From positions 1 to 38,378 of the forward strand of contig JAAWNJ010000009.1 in assembly GCA_022798895.1 (NCBI GenBank): a stretch of 38,378 nt of DNA. Direction: 5' to 3'. This stretch comes from Clostridia bacterium. GTDB lineage: Bacteria; Bacillota; Clostridia; TANB77; CAG-508. Below, in pieces: positions 16,529-24,354 of this stretch. The position numbers were made by a program, and so were the translations under genes. Below the pieces are notes generated by a model that made no database searches, was not told the DNA's origin, and worked only from the letters and a program-made list of their open reading frames with translations. Position 1 is the first letter of the stretch. The number at the start of each line of letters is the position of its first letter.

Positions 16529-16936
16529 ATGAAAAAGGTAATTGCAGTTATATTTATTATCTTAGTAATTTTCGGAACAGTAAGTGTTTATGCTACCAAT
16601 ACAAATAGCAATACATTAACACCAGAGACAGCAACTAGTAATTTAGTAGAACTAAAAGACAAAGCATGGAAATCAATGCAAGATTATCAAGCAGCTTATG
16701 GAAATGATACTTATGGAATGGTAGCATACTTTTTAAATATTGTAAGAATATATAGTATTCCTTTTGGATTTGTAGGAATCGTTATGGCGGCCATTTATCG
16801 TTATGTTATTGGTATTAGAAAACTAGATGTCCAAGACAAAGGTTTTGGAACTCTTGTTGCCATTATAACTGTAATGGTAATTTGCCAAGTATTACCATTG
16901 ATTTTTGCAATCGTTGTTAGAGGTTGGAGGGGTTAA
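16529..16936 (+). CDS. Small exported protein with two membrane helices, VirB2/TrbC-like topology
   Basis: No confident family. It has a cleavable-looking signal peptide (residues 1-23, ending SVYA), then a polar 40-residue stretch. Two hydrophobic helices follow (about 70-91 and about 103-128), separated by a charged loop RKLDVQDKG, and a basic tail RGWRG. This layout resembles VirB2/TrbC-type pilins or other subunits that assemble in the membrane, but sequence similarity is not obvious to me. A GGAAGGGG ribosome site precedes the ATG. The gene lies 5 nt before the TadZ/CpaE-like gene and carries the ribosome site of that gene in its last codons, so the two are translationally linked. An assembled membrane structure positioned by the ATPase-like protein is a hypothesis. 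Confidence 0.75.
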   Translation: MKKVIAVIFIILVIFGTVSVYATNTNSNTLTPETATSNLVELKDKAWKSMQDYQAAYGNDTYGMVAYFLNIVRIYSIPFGFVGIVMAAIYRYVIGIRKLDVQDKGFGTLVAIITVMVICQVLPLIFAIVVRGWRG

Positions 16937-16941
16937 AACGA

Positions 16942-19437
16942 ATGAAAGTATTATTTGCAGTCAATAATGAAAACATTTCTGAGTCAATCATCAAGAGATA
17001 TCAACAAGATTACAAAGAAATTATCTCAGCTAAAAATGTCTATTATTTTAATGCAATTGTGAAAGAATTACAAAGGGATAAGACTTATGATAGAATTGTC
17101 ATAAGCGAAGATTTAGAGCCATTTTCAAATAATAATTATGATGCTATTGATAAGTTCATTTTTGATAAGATGGACAACATTAGTGATGAAGCAACAAATC
17201 AATCTGGAAATGATATTCCAATTATTTTAATTTGTGCAGATAGAAGAGAAAAATCAGAGCCATTACTTGTGAAATTATTTGGTATTGGTGTATATAATGC
17301 GCTTTTAGGAAAAGATAGAAGTATTACAACTGTATGTGAACTTCTTAATAGACCTCGTGGAAAAAAAGAAGCAAAATCTTATTATCGTATTGATGCAGAA
17401 GATGTAGATTATAAGGTAGAAAATGAAGGAGATGTTAGCGAAGCTGAAATTCAAAACATCTTAAATCACTATAAGAAGTTAGGAAAAAATGAAGATAAAT
17501 ATGTAGAAAGTTTTGAACATATTGCTAGTCAATATACAGATGCACAATTAAGATTAATTGCAAAGTTTTTACCTTTGGGAGTAAAAGCAGTATTAGAAGC
17601 AAATAGCCCAAAATATCAAGAAGCAGTTTCTTTTGGTACAGGAACTGCAACTAAAAAGTCAGCAAAGGAACCTAGTTATGGAAATGCACCAAAAAATAGT
17701 AAACCAGATAAAAAAGCAAAAAACGTTTCAGCTAAGAAGGAAGAACCTCAATTGGAATTTATAGAGAAAAACTTAAATCAAAATAGGATCACAGAGCCAG
17801 TGGTTATTCCGTCAGCTATTAATCCGTCTAAGGTAAGAAAAATGGAGGAGCCTATGATACCAATGCCAGAAGAAAATACAGGGGTACAAGGTGTTGATGA
17901 CATTTTAGGAGACATTACAGCACCAGTAGCTACATCACAGCCAGTAGAAGCTCCTATTATAGCTGGATTTGATGATGAAGAGCCAGTACCAGTAGTACCA
18001 CAAGAAAAAATAGAAGAACCACAAGAAGTACTAACAGCACAACCAAAGAAAAGAGGTAGACCTAAAAAGGGACAAGAAGCTCCAGCACCAGTGGCAGAAG
18101 CACCTAAAAAGAAAAGAGGTAGACCTAAAAAGTCAGAAGTAGAAGAAACAACAGTTAATGAGAATGTAATGCCAGAAGCACCTGTTAATTTATTTGAATT
18201 AGGAGAGGAAACAACAGACAGTGTACCTCAAAGTAATAACACAAGCAGTAGCTATTCAGACATGGTTCTACCAGGGTTAGATGATGAAAACATGTACATT
18301 GTGCAGGAGAGCATGAATGAACAAACAGAAATACCACAATCAAGTAATGAATCAATAAATACTTCATCAAATACTATGCTAGAGCCACAGCCAGTGCAAG
18401 TACCTATGCAAGAACCAATACAAACTTCTCAAGAAGTATTTGACCAAGAAAATATTCTAGAACAAACAACACCAAGTTCTATTCCGAACTTTGGAACAGC
18501 TACAACACAAGCAGTACAAAACACAGGAAAATATAACTTAAGTAATACAGATTTAAGTGGATTATTAACTAGAGATAAGAAAGTTGTTGCATTTGTAGGA
18601 ACTTCTAAAAATGGAACATCATTCTTAGTTAATAATTTAGCAGAAATGTTATCTAAAAAAGGTATTAAAACAGCACTTTTAGATTTAACACAAAATAGAA
18701 ATGCTTACTATATTTATACAGAAAATGAAGAGAACCTAAGGCAGATTGCTTATAGCACTATGGCAAATCTAAGAAGAGGTGACCCAAGAGGAATTGAAGT
18801 AAACAAGAATTTAACAGTATATACCACTCTTCCAGGAGAGAATGAAGATATTAATGATTATGCTAATATTCTTGAAACTTTAATTAAAAACTATTCTTTA
18901 GTATTATTAGACTGTGACTTTGAAACCAATTATGGCTATTTTAAAGAAGCACAAGAAATTTATTTAGTACAAAGTTTAGATGTTTTAACAATACAACCAC
19001 TTACTGCATTTTTGAGAGATTTAAAAGCAAAAAATGTATTAAATCCAGAGAAAATTAGAGTGGTACTTAACAAAATAGTAAAAGTAAGAAGTATTACAGA
19101 CAAAATTATTATTGGTGGAATGGCTTACTATAATGACCCAGCAATGTCATTTATGACAGAATTATTTAATAAAGATGCTGTACCATATTGCACAATTCCA
19201 TTCGAAGAACAAGCTTATTCAAGATATTTAGAAGGACTGATTAACTGTAAAATCAGCTTAAGTGGATATTCTAAAAACTTTATGCAAGCATTTGAAAAAT
19301 TAACCAATATGGTATATCCTTTAATTGGAAATGGATCTTCTTCTAATTATGGTGGATATAATAATTATGCAGGTAATCAAACTAGCAATTTTTCAAATGG
19401 TATGAATGATACTTTAAATAGAATGAAAAATTATTAA
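16942..19437 (+). CDS. TadZ/CpaE-like ParA-family protein with central AT-hook linker
   Basis: I start at the ATG at 16942 (MKVLFAVNNE), preceded by GGAGGGG; the track start at 16924 overlaps the previous gene and lacks a site. The product has 831 aa. Residues 1 to about 130 form a receiver-like alpha/beta domain (MKVLFAVNN...IPIILICADRR). A helical segment runs to about 230. A long Pro/Glu/Gln/Ser-rich linker (about 235-530) carries two RGRPKK AT-hook motifs (371-376, 392-397). From about 545 there is a MinD/ParA-like domain. Its Walker A reads GTSKNGTS, lacking both lysines of the usual GKGGxGKT; LVLLDCDF is the Walker B-like strand. A receiver-like domain plus atypical ParA domain is the TadZ/CpaE arrangement used to place pili or secretion machines at cell sites. 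AT-hooks suggest contact with AT-rich DNA. Confidence 0.75.
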   Translation: MKVLFAVNNENISESIIKRYQQDYKEIISAKNVYYFNAIVKELQRDKTYDRIVISEDLEPFSNNNYDAIDKFIFDKMDNISDEATNQSGNDIPIILICADRREKSEPLLVKLFGIGVYNALLGKDRSITTVCELLNRPRGKKEAKSYYRIDAEDVDYKVENEGDVSEAEIQNILNHYKKLGKNEDKYVESFEHIASQYTDAQLRLIAKFLPLGVKAVLEANSPKYQEAVSFGTGTATKKSAKEPSYGNAPKNSKPDKKAKNVSAKKEEPQLEFIEKNLNQNRITEPVVIPSAINPSKVRKMEEPMIPMPEENTGVQGVDDILGDITAPVATSQPVEAPIIAGFDDEEPVPVVPQEKIEEPQEVLTAQPKKRGRPKKGQEAPAPVAEAPKKKRGRPKKSEVEETTVNENVMPEAPVNLFELGEETTDSVPQSNNTSSSYSDMVLPGLDDENMYIVQESMNEQTEIPQSSNESINTSSNTMLEPQPVQVPMQEPIQTSQEVFDQENILEQTTPSSIPNFGTATTQAVQNTGKYNLSNTDLSGLLTRDKKVVAFVGTSKNGTSFLVNNLAEMLSKKGIKTALLDLTQNRNAYYIYTENEENLRQIAYSTMANLRRGDPRGIEVNKNLTVYTTLPGENEDINDYANILETLIKNYSLVLLDCDFETNYGYFKEAQEIYLVQSLDVLTIQPLTAFLRDLKAKNVLNPEKIRVVLNKIVKVRSITDKIIIGGMAYYNDPAMSFMTELFNKDAVPYCTIPFEEQAYSRYLEGLINCKISLSGYSKNFMQAFEKLTNMVYPLIGNGSSSNYGGYNNYAGNQTSNFSNGMNDTLNRMKNY

Positions 19438-19464
19438 TAGAAAGAAAGTAAAAGAGGTGATTTT

Positions 19465-20592
19465 TTGATACTCACGGTTATTCTATTATTAGTACTAATT
19501 ATCGGACTATTGATGGTATATAATATGTCCATACATAAGAAAATACAAAATTTTAATAATTTAAATCAAAAGATAACCAGTCTAAATGTATTACAAGACT
19601 TTATGAATACGGTTAGTGAAGTTACCTCTGTAGATGAGAAATTTCAGAAAATCAATGATATCTTAATTGAAAGATATGAAATAAAATATTCGACTATCGT
19701 TATCTATAATGGAACTGAATATGTAGTAAAAGCATCTAATGTAGACCAAAAACATTGGGATACTTTATGCAATTTGCACAATGAGGAAATCTTTGCAGAA
19801 AGCATCCAAACAGCAACTCCAAAATATGTAACAATAGAAAAAGAAGGGGAAAGATTACCATATCAGAAAATGGAATTTGGCAGAGCAAAATCTGCTATGT
19901 TCTATCCTCTTTATATCGAAAATGTCTATATTGGTTATTGGATTATTGAAGGTAGCAGACCACATGAATTTGATAACATTGATACTACTTTATTAGAAGT
20001 TGTAAAAAATAATATTGTTTCTGTTTTGAAAACAGTAGAAAATCAACAAGTAATAGAAAATATTGTCAGAGATGATTTGTATAGTAGCTTAAAATCTGCG
20101 GAATACTTATATGGAGAAGGCAAAAAAATTATTAATCAATATACAACTTCAACAGTATGCTTATTTAGAATAGCAAACCTAGAAGAAATTAACCAAAAGT
20201 ATAGTAGAGAAGCAGGAAATCAAATTATCATAGAAGTAAGTAGGATGGCAAAACAAAATTTAGCAACAGAATATATCTTTGTAAGATATATGGGGCCTAA
20301 ATTTGCAATTGTATTTTCAGGAATTGATATGAATGCTGTAGCAGATTTTATGAAAGATTTGAAACAGAAATTAGAAGCTAGTCAAGTAAAATTGGTAGGG
20401 AAAACGGTGTTAACAGCTCAAATACTTGAAGAAAATGAAATAAGTAGCGAACAAATAACCAAGGTACAACCTAAAATTAATATAGTGCTATCTACTTATT
20501 ATAAAGGAACTGCACTAGAAGGTCTAACTAAAAAAATGGAAGAGTATTTAGATAATGCTCCAAAGAGTGAAAATACCATTAATTATTTGTAG
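19465..20592 (+). CDS. Membrane-anchored GAF protein with degenerate GGDEF domain
   Basis: A TTG start is supported by AGAGGTGA 5-6 nt upstream; no ATG is better placed. One N-terminal membrane helix (about residues 1-19) is followed by a short coiled segment. A GAF-like domain spans about 45-190 ([21 protein letters not shown] ... [21 protein letters not shown]). A C-terminal diguanylate-cyclase-like fold spans about 210-375. The signature loop, normally GGDEF, reads MGPKF (276-280), so cyclase activity is not expected; it may bind a nucleotide or a partner instead. It is transcribed 27 nt downstream of the ParA-like gene and 11 nt upstream of ireB. A sensory or scaffold role at the membrane is inference. 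Confidence 0.75.
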   Translation: MILTVILLLVLIIGLLMVYNMSIHKKIQNFNNLNQKITSLNVLQDFMNTVSEVTSVDEKFQKINDILIERYEIKYSTIVIYNGTEYVVKASNVDQKHWDTLCNLHNEEIFAESIQTATPKYVTIEKEGERLPYQKMEFGRAKSAMFYPLYIENVYIGYWIIEGSRPHEFDNIDTTLLEVVKNNIVSVLKTVENQQVIENIVRDDLYSSLKSAEYLYGEGKKIINQYTTSTVCLFRIANLEEINQKYSREAGNQIIIEVSRMAKQNLATEYIFVRYMGPKFAIVFSGIDMNAVADFMKDLKQKLEASQVKLVGKTVLTAQILEENEISSEQITKVQPKINIVLSTYYKGTALEGLTKKMEEYLDNAPKSENTINYL

Positions 20593-20603
20593 GAGGTAAA
20601 GCT

Positions 20604-20858
20604 ATGATATCTGATGAAACCGTTAATTTTAAAATTGAAAAAGACAAAAATATTAAAGCAAGAGAAATTTTGAAAGAAGTTTACAAGGCTTTAGAAGAAA
20701 AAGGATATAATCCAATTAATCAAATTGTTGGATATATTTTGTCAGGAGATCCAACCTATATTACTAGCCATAATGATGCTAGAAATATGATTAGACAAAT
20801 AGAAAGAGATGAACTATTAGAAAAAATGGTGAAAAATTATATTGGATTAGATGACTAA
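20604..20858 (+). CDS. ireB: IreB family regulatory protein (UPF0297)
   Basis: A small 84-aa protein matching the IreB/YrzL family through its whole length ([61 protein letters not shown]). In Enterococcus, IreB is a substrate of the kinase IreK and affects cephalosporin tolerance. The Thr residues of the [14 protein letters not shown] stretch are retained, and a TVNF Thr lies near the N-terminus. AGGAGG precedes the ATG. It is followed at once by ruvX, the usual Firmicutes order with a DUF1292 gene. Confidence 0.92.
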   Translation: MISDETVNFKIEKDKNIKAREILKEVYKALEEKGYNPINQIVGYILSGDPTYITSHNDARNMIRQIERDELLEKMVKNYIGLDD

Positions 20859-20873
20859 GAATTGGATGTAAAA

Positions 20874-21296
20874 ATGAGAAAATTAGGAATTGATTATGGA
20901 GATAGTAGAGTAGGAATAGCAATTACAGATGAATTAGGAATTACAGCACAAGGTTTAGAAACTGTTCATCACAAGGGAAATGATAAGATTGTGTTAAAAA
21001 GATTGGTAGAACTATTGGAACAATATAATGTAGATACATTTGTGGTAGGAATGCCAATTAATATGAATGGAACAAAAACGGAAAGAGTGGAAGTGACTAA
21101 CAATTTTATACATAAATTAAAGTGTAGATTTCCTAAAGTAGCCATAGAAACAATTGATGAAAGACTGACTACTGTAGCTGCTCATAAAACAATGAATTAC
21201 TTAAATATTAATAAGAACAAGAAAAAAGAGATTGTAGATACGATATCAGCAGTATACATTTTAGAAACGTATATGGGAAAACAGAATAACAAATAA
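20874..21296 (+). CDS. ruvX: Putative Holliday junction resolvase RuvX (YqgF)
   Basis: An RNase H-fold YqgF family protein implicated in Holliday-junction resolution and/or pre-16S rRNA 5' processing. The N-terminal LGIDYGDSRVGIAITDELG carries the first acidic metal-binding residue. TFVVGMPINMNGT and DERLTTVAA supply the other conserved motifs, and a C-terminal Asp region (IVDTISAVYILETY) closes the domain. I prefer the ATG at 20874 because MRKLGIDYG is the usual start; the track begins 4 codons earlier at TTG (20862). Neither has a strong ribosome site, so translation may be coupled to ireB, which ends 15 nt before. The product has 140 aa, normal for the family. Confidence 0.93.
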   Translation: MRKLGIDYGDSRVGIAITDELGITAQGLETVHHKGNDKIVLKRLVELLEQYNVDTFVVGMPINMNGTKTERVEVTNNFIHKLKCRFPKVAIETIDERLTTVAAHKTMNYLNINKNKKKEIVDTISAVYILETYMGKQNNK

Positions 21297-21443
21297 TTTT
21301 TTAGAAGATAGAAAGTCAAAAACAAAATAAAAGAAAAAACAATAGTATAGTTTTAAAAAAAATTGAAATAATAATATTGATATTACTATTGTAGAAATAC
21401 AATAAAAGATATATTAAATAAAATACGAGAGGAGAAAATAAAA

Positions 21444-21764
21444 ATGAGTGAAGATGTAAACAATAACCCAGAAAATCAAGGAGAGGAATTAGATAATGTA
21501 TTAGTTCTTAATGATGAGAACGGAAATGAAGTTGAGTTTGAATTTTTAGATTTAATTGAATATGAAGGAGAAGAATATGTTGTACTTCTACCAGTAGAGG
21601 AAGACGAAACAGAAGAACCAGGAGAAGTAGTTATTCTTAAATTAGAAGATACAGAATCAGAAGAAGAAGAATCTTATGTTAGTGTAGAAGATGAAGAAGT
21701 ACTTAATAAAGTATTTGAAATGTTCAAAGAAAAATTTGAAGATGAATTTAATTTTGTTGACTAG
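21444..21764 (+). CDS. DUF1292 family protein (UPF0473, YrzB-like)
   Basis: A short, very acidic protein (106 aa) with the DUF1292 core NEVEFEFLDLIEYEGEEYVVLLPVE and the C-terminal ESYVSVEDEEVLNKVFEMFKEKF. The family is usually encoded next to ruvX and ireB in Firmicutes, as here, though a 147-nt gap separates it from ruvX. That gap holds CAATAGTA and TACTATTG arms that could form a weak hairpin. GAGAGGAG precedes the ATG. Biochemical function is unknown. Confidence 0.9.
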   Translation: MSEDVNNNPENQGEELDNVLVLNDENGNEVEFEFLDLIEYEGEEYVVLLPVEEDETEEPGEVVILKLEDTESEEEESYVSVEDEEVLNKVFEMFKEKFEDEFNFVD

Positions 21765-21782
21765 AAGATAGGAGGAAAACAA

Positions 21783-22256
21783 ATGAAGAATTTATCGAGT
21801 TGGTTAATTGCCATGTTTGCTTTTATGTTCTGGGCTTTTAGAGTTATGACAACAGTTATGTACTCTTTAGGTTCAGAATTTGCAGCAGTACCAATGGATA
21901 TGACTATGGAAATAGTGCTATTATTTGTTACATTTATATGTATTTGTTTTATTGCAAAAAGGAACTTGGTATCAGCATGCATTTATTTAGTAGCACATGG
22001 CTTGTATTATGGCTATTATTTATATCAAAACATTATGAGTATTGTTAGTGGAGCAGGTTCAATGGAAAGCTATTTATCCCTTTTAATAGCTGTTGTTGGT
22101 GTTATCATACCACTTGCAGCATTCTTTGATGTATTATTAGACAAAAATAGAAAAGCACATCCAGTAGACAAGCAAACAGATTGGTTTTATAAGAATAAAG
22201 ATTTTGATAGAGAAGTAGATGAAAGAGCAGACAGAAATCAATATAGAACGATGTAA
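21783..22256 (+). CDS. Four-helix membrane protein of unknown function
   Basis: 157 aa with four predicted membrane helices: about 7-28, 41-60, 64-85 and 98-120. A hydrophilic, charged C-terminal tail (about 37 residues, DREVDERADRNQ) is probably cytoplasmic. No catalytic motif is recognised. AGGAGG precedes the ATG, 18 nt after the DUF1292 stop, so it is likely the last gene of that unit. It may be a conserved clostridial membrane protein, but I cannot assign it. Confidence 0.75.
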   Translation: MKNLSSWLIAMFAFMFWAFRVMTTVMYSLGSEFAAVPMDMTMEIVLLFVTFICICFIAKRNLVSACIYLVAHGLYYGYYLYQNIMSIVSGAGSMESYLSLLIAVVGVIIPLAAFFDVLLDKNRKAHPVDKQTDWFYKNKDFDREVDERADRNQYRTM

Positions 22257-22286
22257 AATAAAACGAAAAGTATTTTACATAATCTG

Positions 22287-22315
22287 TTGACTATGGAAAA
22301 AATTTATGCTAAAAT
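22287..22315 (+). promoter_or_regulatory. Promoter of the cohesin operon
   Basis: TTGACT, a 17-bp spacer and TAAAAT form a strong sigma-A promoter. It leaves a leader of about 165 nt before the cohesin-dockerin gene, and that leader contains the two hairpins listed next. Confidence 0.75.
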
Positions 22316-22339
22316 AATAATTGTTATGTTTATACAAAA

Positions 22340-22391
22340 GCGATGGTAACAAATTCTAAAAAGCGTAGCTTTAAGAATTTGTAACAATCGC
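22340..22391 (+). repeat. Long hairpin 1 in the cohesin operon leader
   Basis: Arms GCGATGGTAACAAATTCT and AGAATTTGTAACAATCGC match at 16 of 18 positions. The interior AAAGC/GCTTT also pairs, so nearly all 52 nt fold into one rod. No T run follows, so it is not a simple terminator. Confidence 0.7.
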
Positions 22392-22407
22392 AATAACTAT
22401 CTTCTAT

Positions 22408-22447
22408 GTCAATTATGCAAATTGTTAAAACAATTTGTATAATTGAC
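22408..22447 (+). repeat. Long hairpin 2 in the cohesin operon leader
   Basis: Arms GTCAATTATGCAAATTGTT and AACAATTTGTATAATTGAC match at 18 of 19 positions around a 2-nt centre. It lies 17 nt after hairpin 1 and about 40 nt before the start codon. It could shield the mRNA, act as an attenuator, bind a protein, or be a palindromic repeat. Confidence 0.75.
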
Positions 22448-22489
22448 TAGAATATAGAGAAATACCAAAAAAAGGGAGAGATTTAATTT

Positions 22490-23443
22490 ATGAAAATCAA
22501 GAAAACCGTAACAGTTATTTTACTAATGATAATGACGCTATTACAATTTAGTTTTGTAAGTGCGAATACGACACGTACTATGGATGTTACATTAAAATCA
22601 GCAAATGAAGCTGTAGATTTAAGTCAACTAACACCAGGAGCAACTTTTGAATTAGTAGTGCATATGGATAACTTCCAAAATATTGAAAAAGGAATACGTT
22701 ATATGCAAGCACAATTAGACTATGACAAAACTATTTTAGAATATGCAGGAATTATAGCACAAAATGGATGGGAATTAAAAGATGATGCTTTTAACCAAGC
22801 AAATGGAAAATTCGTTGTAGATAGTAATTCACCAGTTACAACAGCAGGAGATGCCTTCAAAATAGCTTTTAGAGTAAAAGCAAGTGTAGAAGAAGAGGTA
22901 TCAACTACAATTAAATTAAAAGGAATTGAAGCTAGTGGTGGTGATGGTCTTATTTTATCAAATGATGCAACAATAGACATTAATGTAGAAATTCCAGAAG
23001 AGCCAGATTTACCGGAATCAATTACTTCTACAAAATATGAAATTGCAAATGGAATGATTGCTAAAATAATTCCAGGAACAACTGTAAAAGATTTTATGAA
23101 AAATGTAACTACAGAAAATGTAGACAATGATGCTATTATATTTATAGACCAAGCAGGAAACACTTTAAATGAAAATGATGTGATTGCAACAGGTATGACA
23201 ATAAAAGTAGGAAAAACTTTAGAGTTTACTGCATCTGTACTTGGAGATGTTGATGGTGATGGACAAATCACAGTAAATGACTTAGCTAAAGTAAAATTAC
23301 ACTATATTGCAGATACTTCATTAACAGGTGCTTACTTAAAAGCAGCCGATGTTGATGGTCAAATGGAAGATAATCAACCAGTTGGTGTAAATGATATAGC
23401 AAGAATTAAATTAGTATTAATTAATTTATTTGAAATAAAATAA
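22490..23443 (+). CDS. Secreted adaptor scaffoldin: cohesin plus dockerin
   Basis: A signal peptide (residues 1-25, ending SFVSA) is followed by a cohesin domain at about 28-167 (TPGATFELVVHMDNFQNIEKG, QLDYDKTILEYAG, FKIAFRVKA). A small beta domain at about 180-250 (YEIANGMIAKIIPGTTVKDF ... ATGMTIKV) is of a type often seen before dockerins. Last is a type I-like dockerin at 252-317 with a calcium loop GDVDGDGQITVNDL and a second, altered loop ADVDGQMEDNQPVGVND. Carrying both binding partners lets it bridge a dockerin-bearing enzyme to another cohesin, such as the next gene's. It is 43 nt upstream of the anchor gene in the same unit. The cohesin-dockerin pairing specificity is inferred. Confidence 0.88.
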   Translation: MKIKKTVTVILLMIMTLLQFSFVSANTTRTMDVTLKSANEAVDLSQLTPGATFELVVHMDNFQNIEKGIRYMQAQLDYDKTILEYAGIIAQNGWELKDDAFNQANGKFVVDSNSPVTTAGDAFKIAFRVKASVEEEVSTTIKLKGIEASGGDGLILSNDATIDINVEIPEEPDLPESITSTKYEIANGMIAKIIPGTTVKDFMKNVTTENVDNDAIIFIDQAGNTLNENDVIATGMTIKVGKTLEFTASVLGDVDGDGQITVNDLAKVKLHYIADTSLTGAYLKAADVDGQMEDNQPVGVNDIARIKLVLINLFEIK

Positions 23444-23486
23444 GAAATGTAGTACAATAAGATAAAAAGTTAAAAGGAGAAGTACA

Positions 23487-24179
23487 ATGAAAAAAGTATT
23501 AAGTTTAGTATTATTATTTTTAATGATGATGAGTATTATGGGAACTGTAAATGCAGCATTTACTTGTAAAGTTAGTATGCAAATGGAGAAAACAGAATTC
23601 AAGAAGGGTGACGAATTTACAGTAGATATTAATATTTCTGATATTCAATCTGAAAGAGGAGTTATTTCTTTAGGAGCTACTTTAGAATATGATAAAGATA
23701 GCTTAACATTAGTAAAAATGGAAGGACAAAATGGGTGGGAAAGTCCATCAGTAGGTTCTTCTTATAATGAAGCTAATGGAAAAATTGCTATTACTAGAAA
23801 TGGTCTTGGAAAAAATAATGAAACTATATTTAAAATTACTTTTAAAGTAAAAGAAGGGGCTAAGAAGAATCTTCTTGTAACATTAAAGAATATTTCATTA
23901 GCAGATGGAACTTCTCCATTAAGTGTGGAAAAGGTATATAAAAATATTACGATACAAGAAGGAACAAATAATCCAGTTCCAAATCCAACACCAGATGATA
24001 ATGATAATACATTACCAGTTATTCCTAACACGAATAACACAGTAACTAATGATACTACCCCAGATAAAAAATTACCACAAACAGGAGTAAGTAATATCAT
24101 TTTAGTAGTTGGAATTGTAGCAACACTAACTGTTGCAGTAATATGTTTTGTGAAAATGCGTGATTTAAATAGAAAATAA
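23487..24179 (+). CDS. Cell-wall anchored cohesin protein (LPQTG)
   Basis: A signal peptide (1-23, ending TVNA) precedes one cohesin domain at about 25-155 (FKKGDEFTVDINISDIQSERG, ATLEYDKDSLTLVKMEG, TIFKITFKVKEG). An Asn/Pro/Thr-rich wall-spanning linker runs about 157-192. Then comes the sortase signal LPQTG (196-200), a hydrophobic helix and a basic tail (KMRDLNRK). Sortase would attach it covalently to peptidoglycan, displaying a single cohesin on the surface. AAAGGAGA precedes the ATG. Gene order places it directly behind the adaptor scaffoldin and before the dockerin cargo, consistent with a three-part surface assembly. No sortase gene lies in the window. The product has 230 aa. Confidence 0.9.
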   Translation: MKKVLSLVLLFLMMMSIMGTVNAAFTCKVSMQMEKTEFKKGDEFTVDINISDIQSERGVISLGATLEYDKDSLTLVKMEGQNGWESPSVGSSYNEANGKIAITRNGLGKNNETIFKITFKVKEGAKKNLLVTLKNISLADGTSPLSVEKVYKNITIQEGTNNPVPNPTPDDNDNTLPVIPNTNNTVTNDTTPDKKLPQTGVSNIILVVGIVATLTVAVICFVKMRDLNRK

Positions 24180-24184
24180 ATTTA

Positions 24185-24220
24185 GAAAAAATGGATAGTT
24201 AGGGAGCTATCCATTTTTTT
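24185..24220 (+). terminator. Terminator after the cohesin anchor gene
   Basis: AAAATGGATAG and CTATCCATTTT form an 11-bp stem with a 9-nt loop, running into a T tract. It separates the cohesin operon from the cargo gene. Confidence 0.9.
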
Positions 24221-24277
24221 GTGTTTGAAATCTTATAGATAATATTTCGAGGAAATGATAAAATTTTATGGAAAATG

Positions 24278-24306
24278 TTTACATAAAATAGAAAAAGTGG
24301 TATAAT
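24278..24306 (+). promoter_or_regulatory. Promoter of the 1445-aa dockerin protein
   Basis: TTTACA, a 17-bp spacer and a perfect TATAAT lie about 49 bp upstream of the start codon. The cargo gene therefore has its own transcription start. Confidence 0.8.
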
Positions 24307-24354
24307 AGTATTATATAGGTGAAAAAATAAAAAAGGAAAAGAAAGGGATTATTT

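Noticed and set aside
18046-18138. Tandem DNA repeat encoding AT-hooks as a mobile or variable-number repeat
   Set aside because: Only two copies within a coding frame; better explained as duplicated protein motif.
22340-22447. CRISPR-like repeat array in the cohesin leader
   Set aside because: The two palindromes differ in sequence from each other and there is no regular repeat-spacer series.
22720-23271. 183-aa minus-strand ORF within the cohesin-dockerin gene
   Set aside because: Ser/Pro/Phe-rich antisense of a well-supported secreted protein; no own promoter or ribosome site seen.
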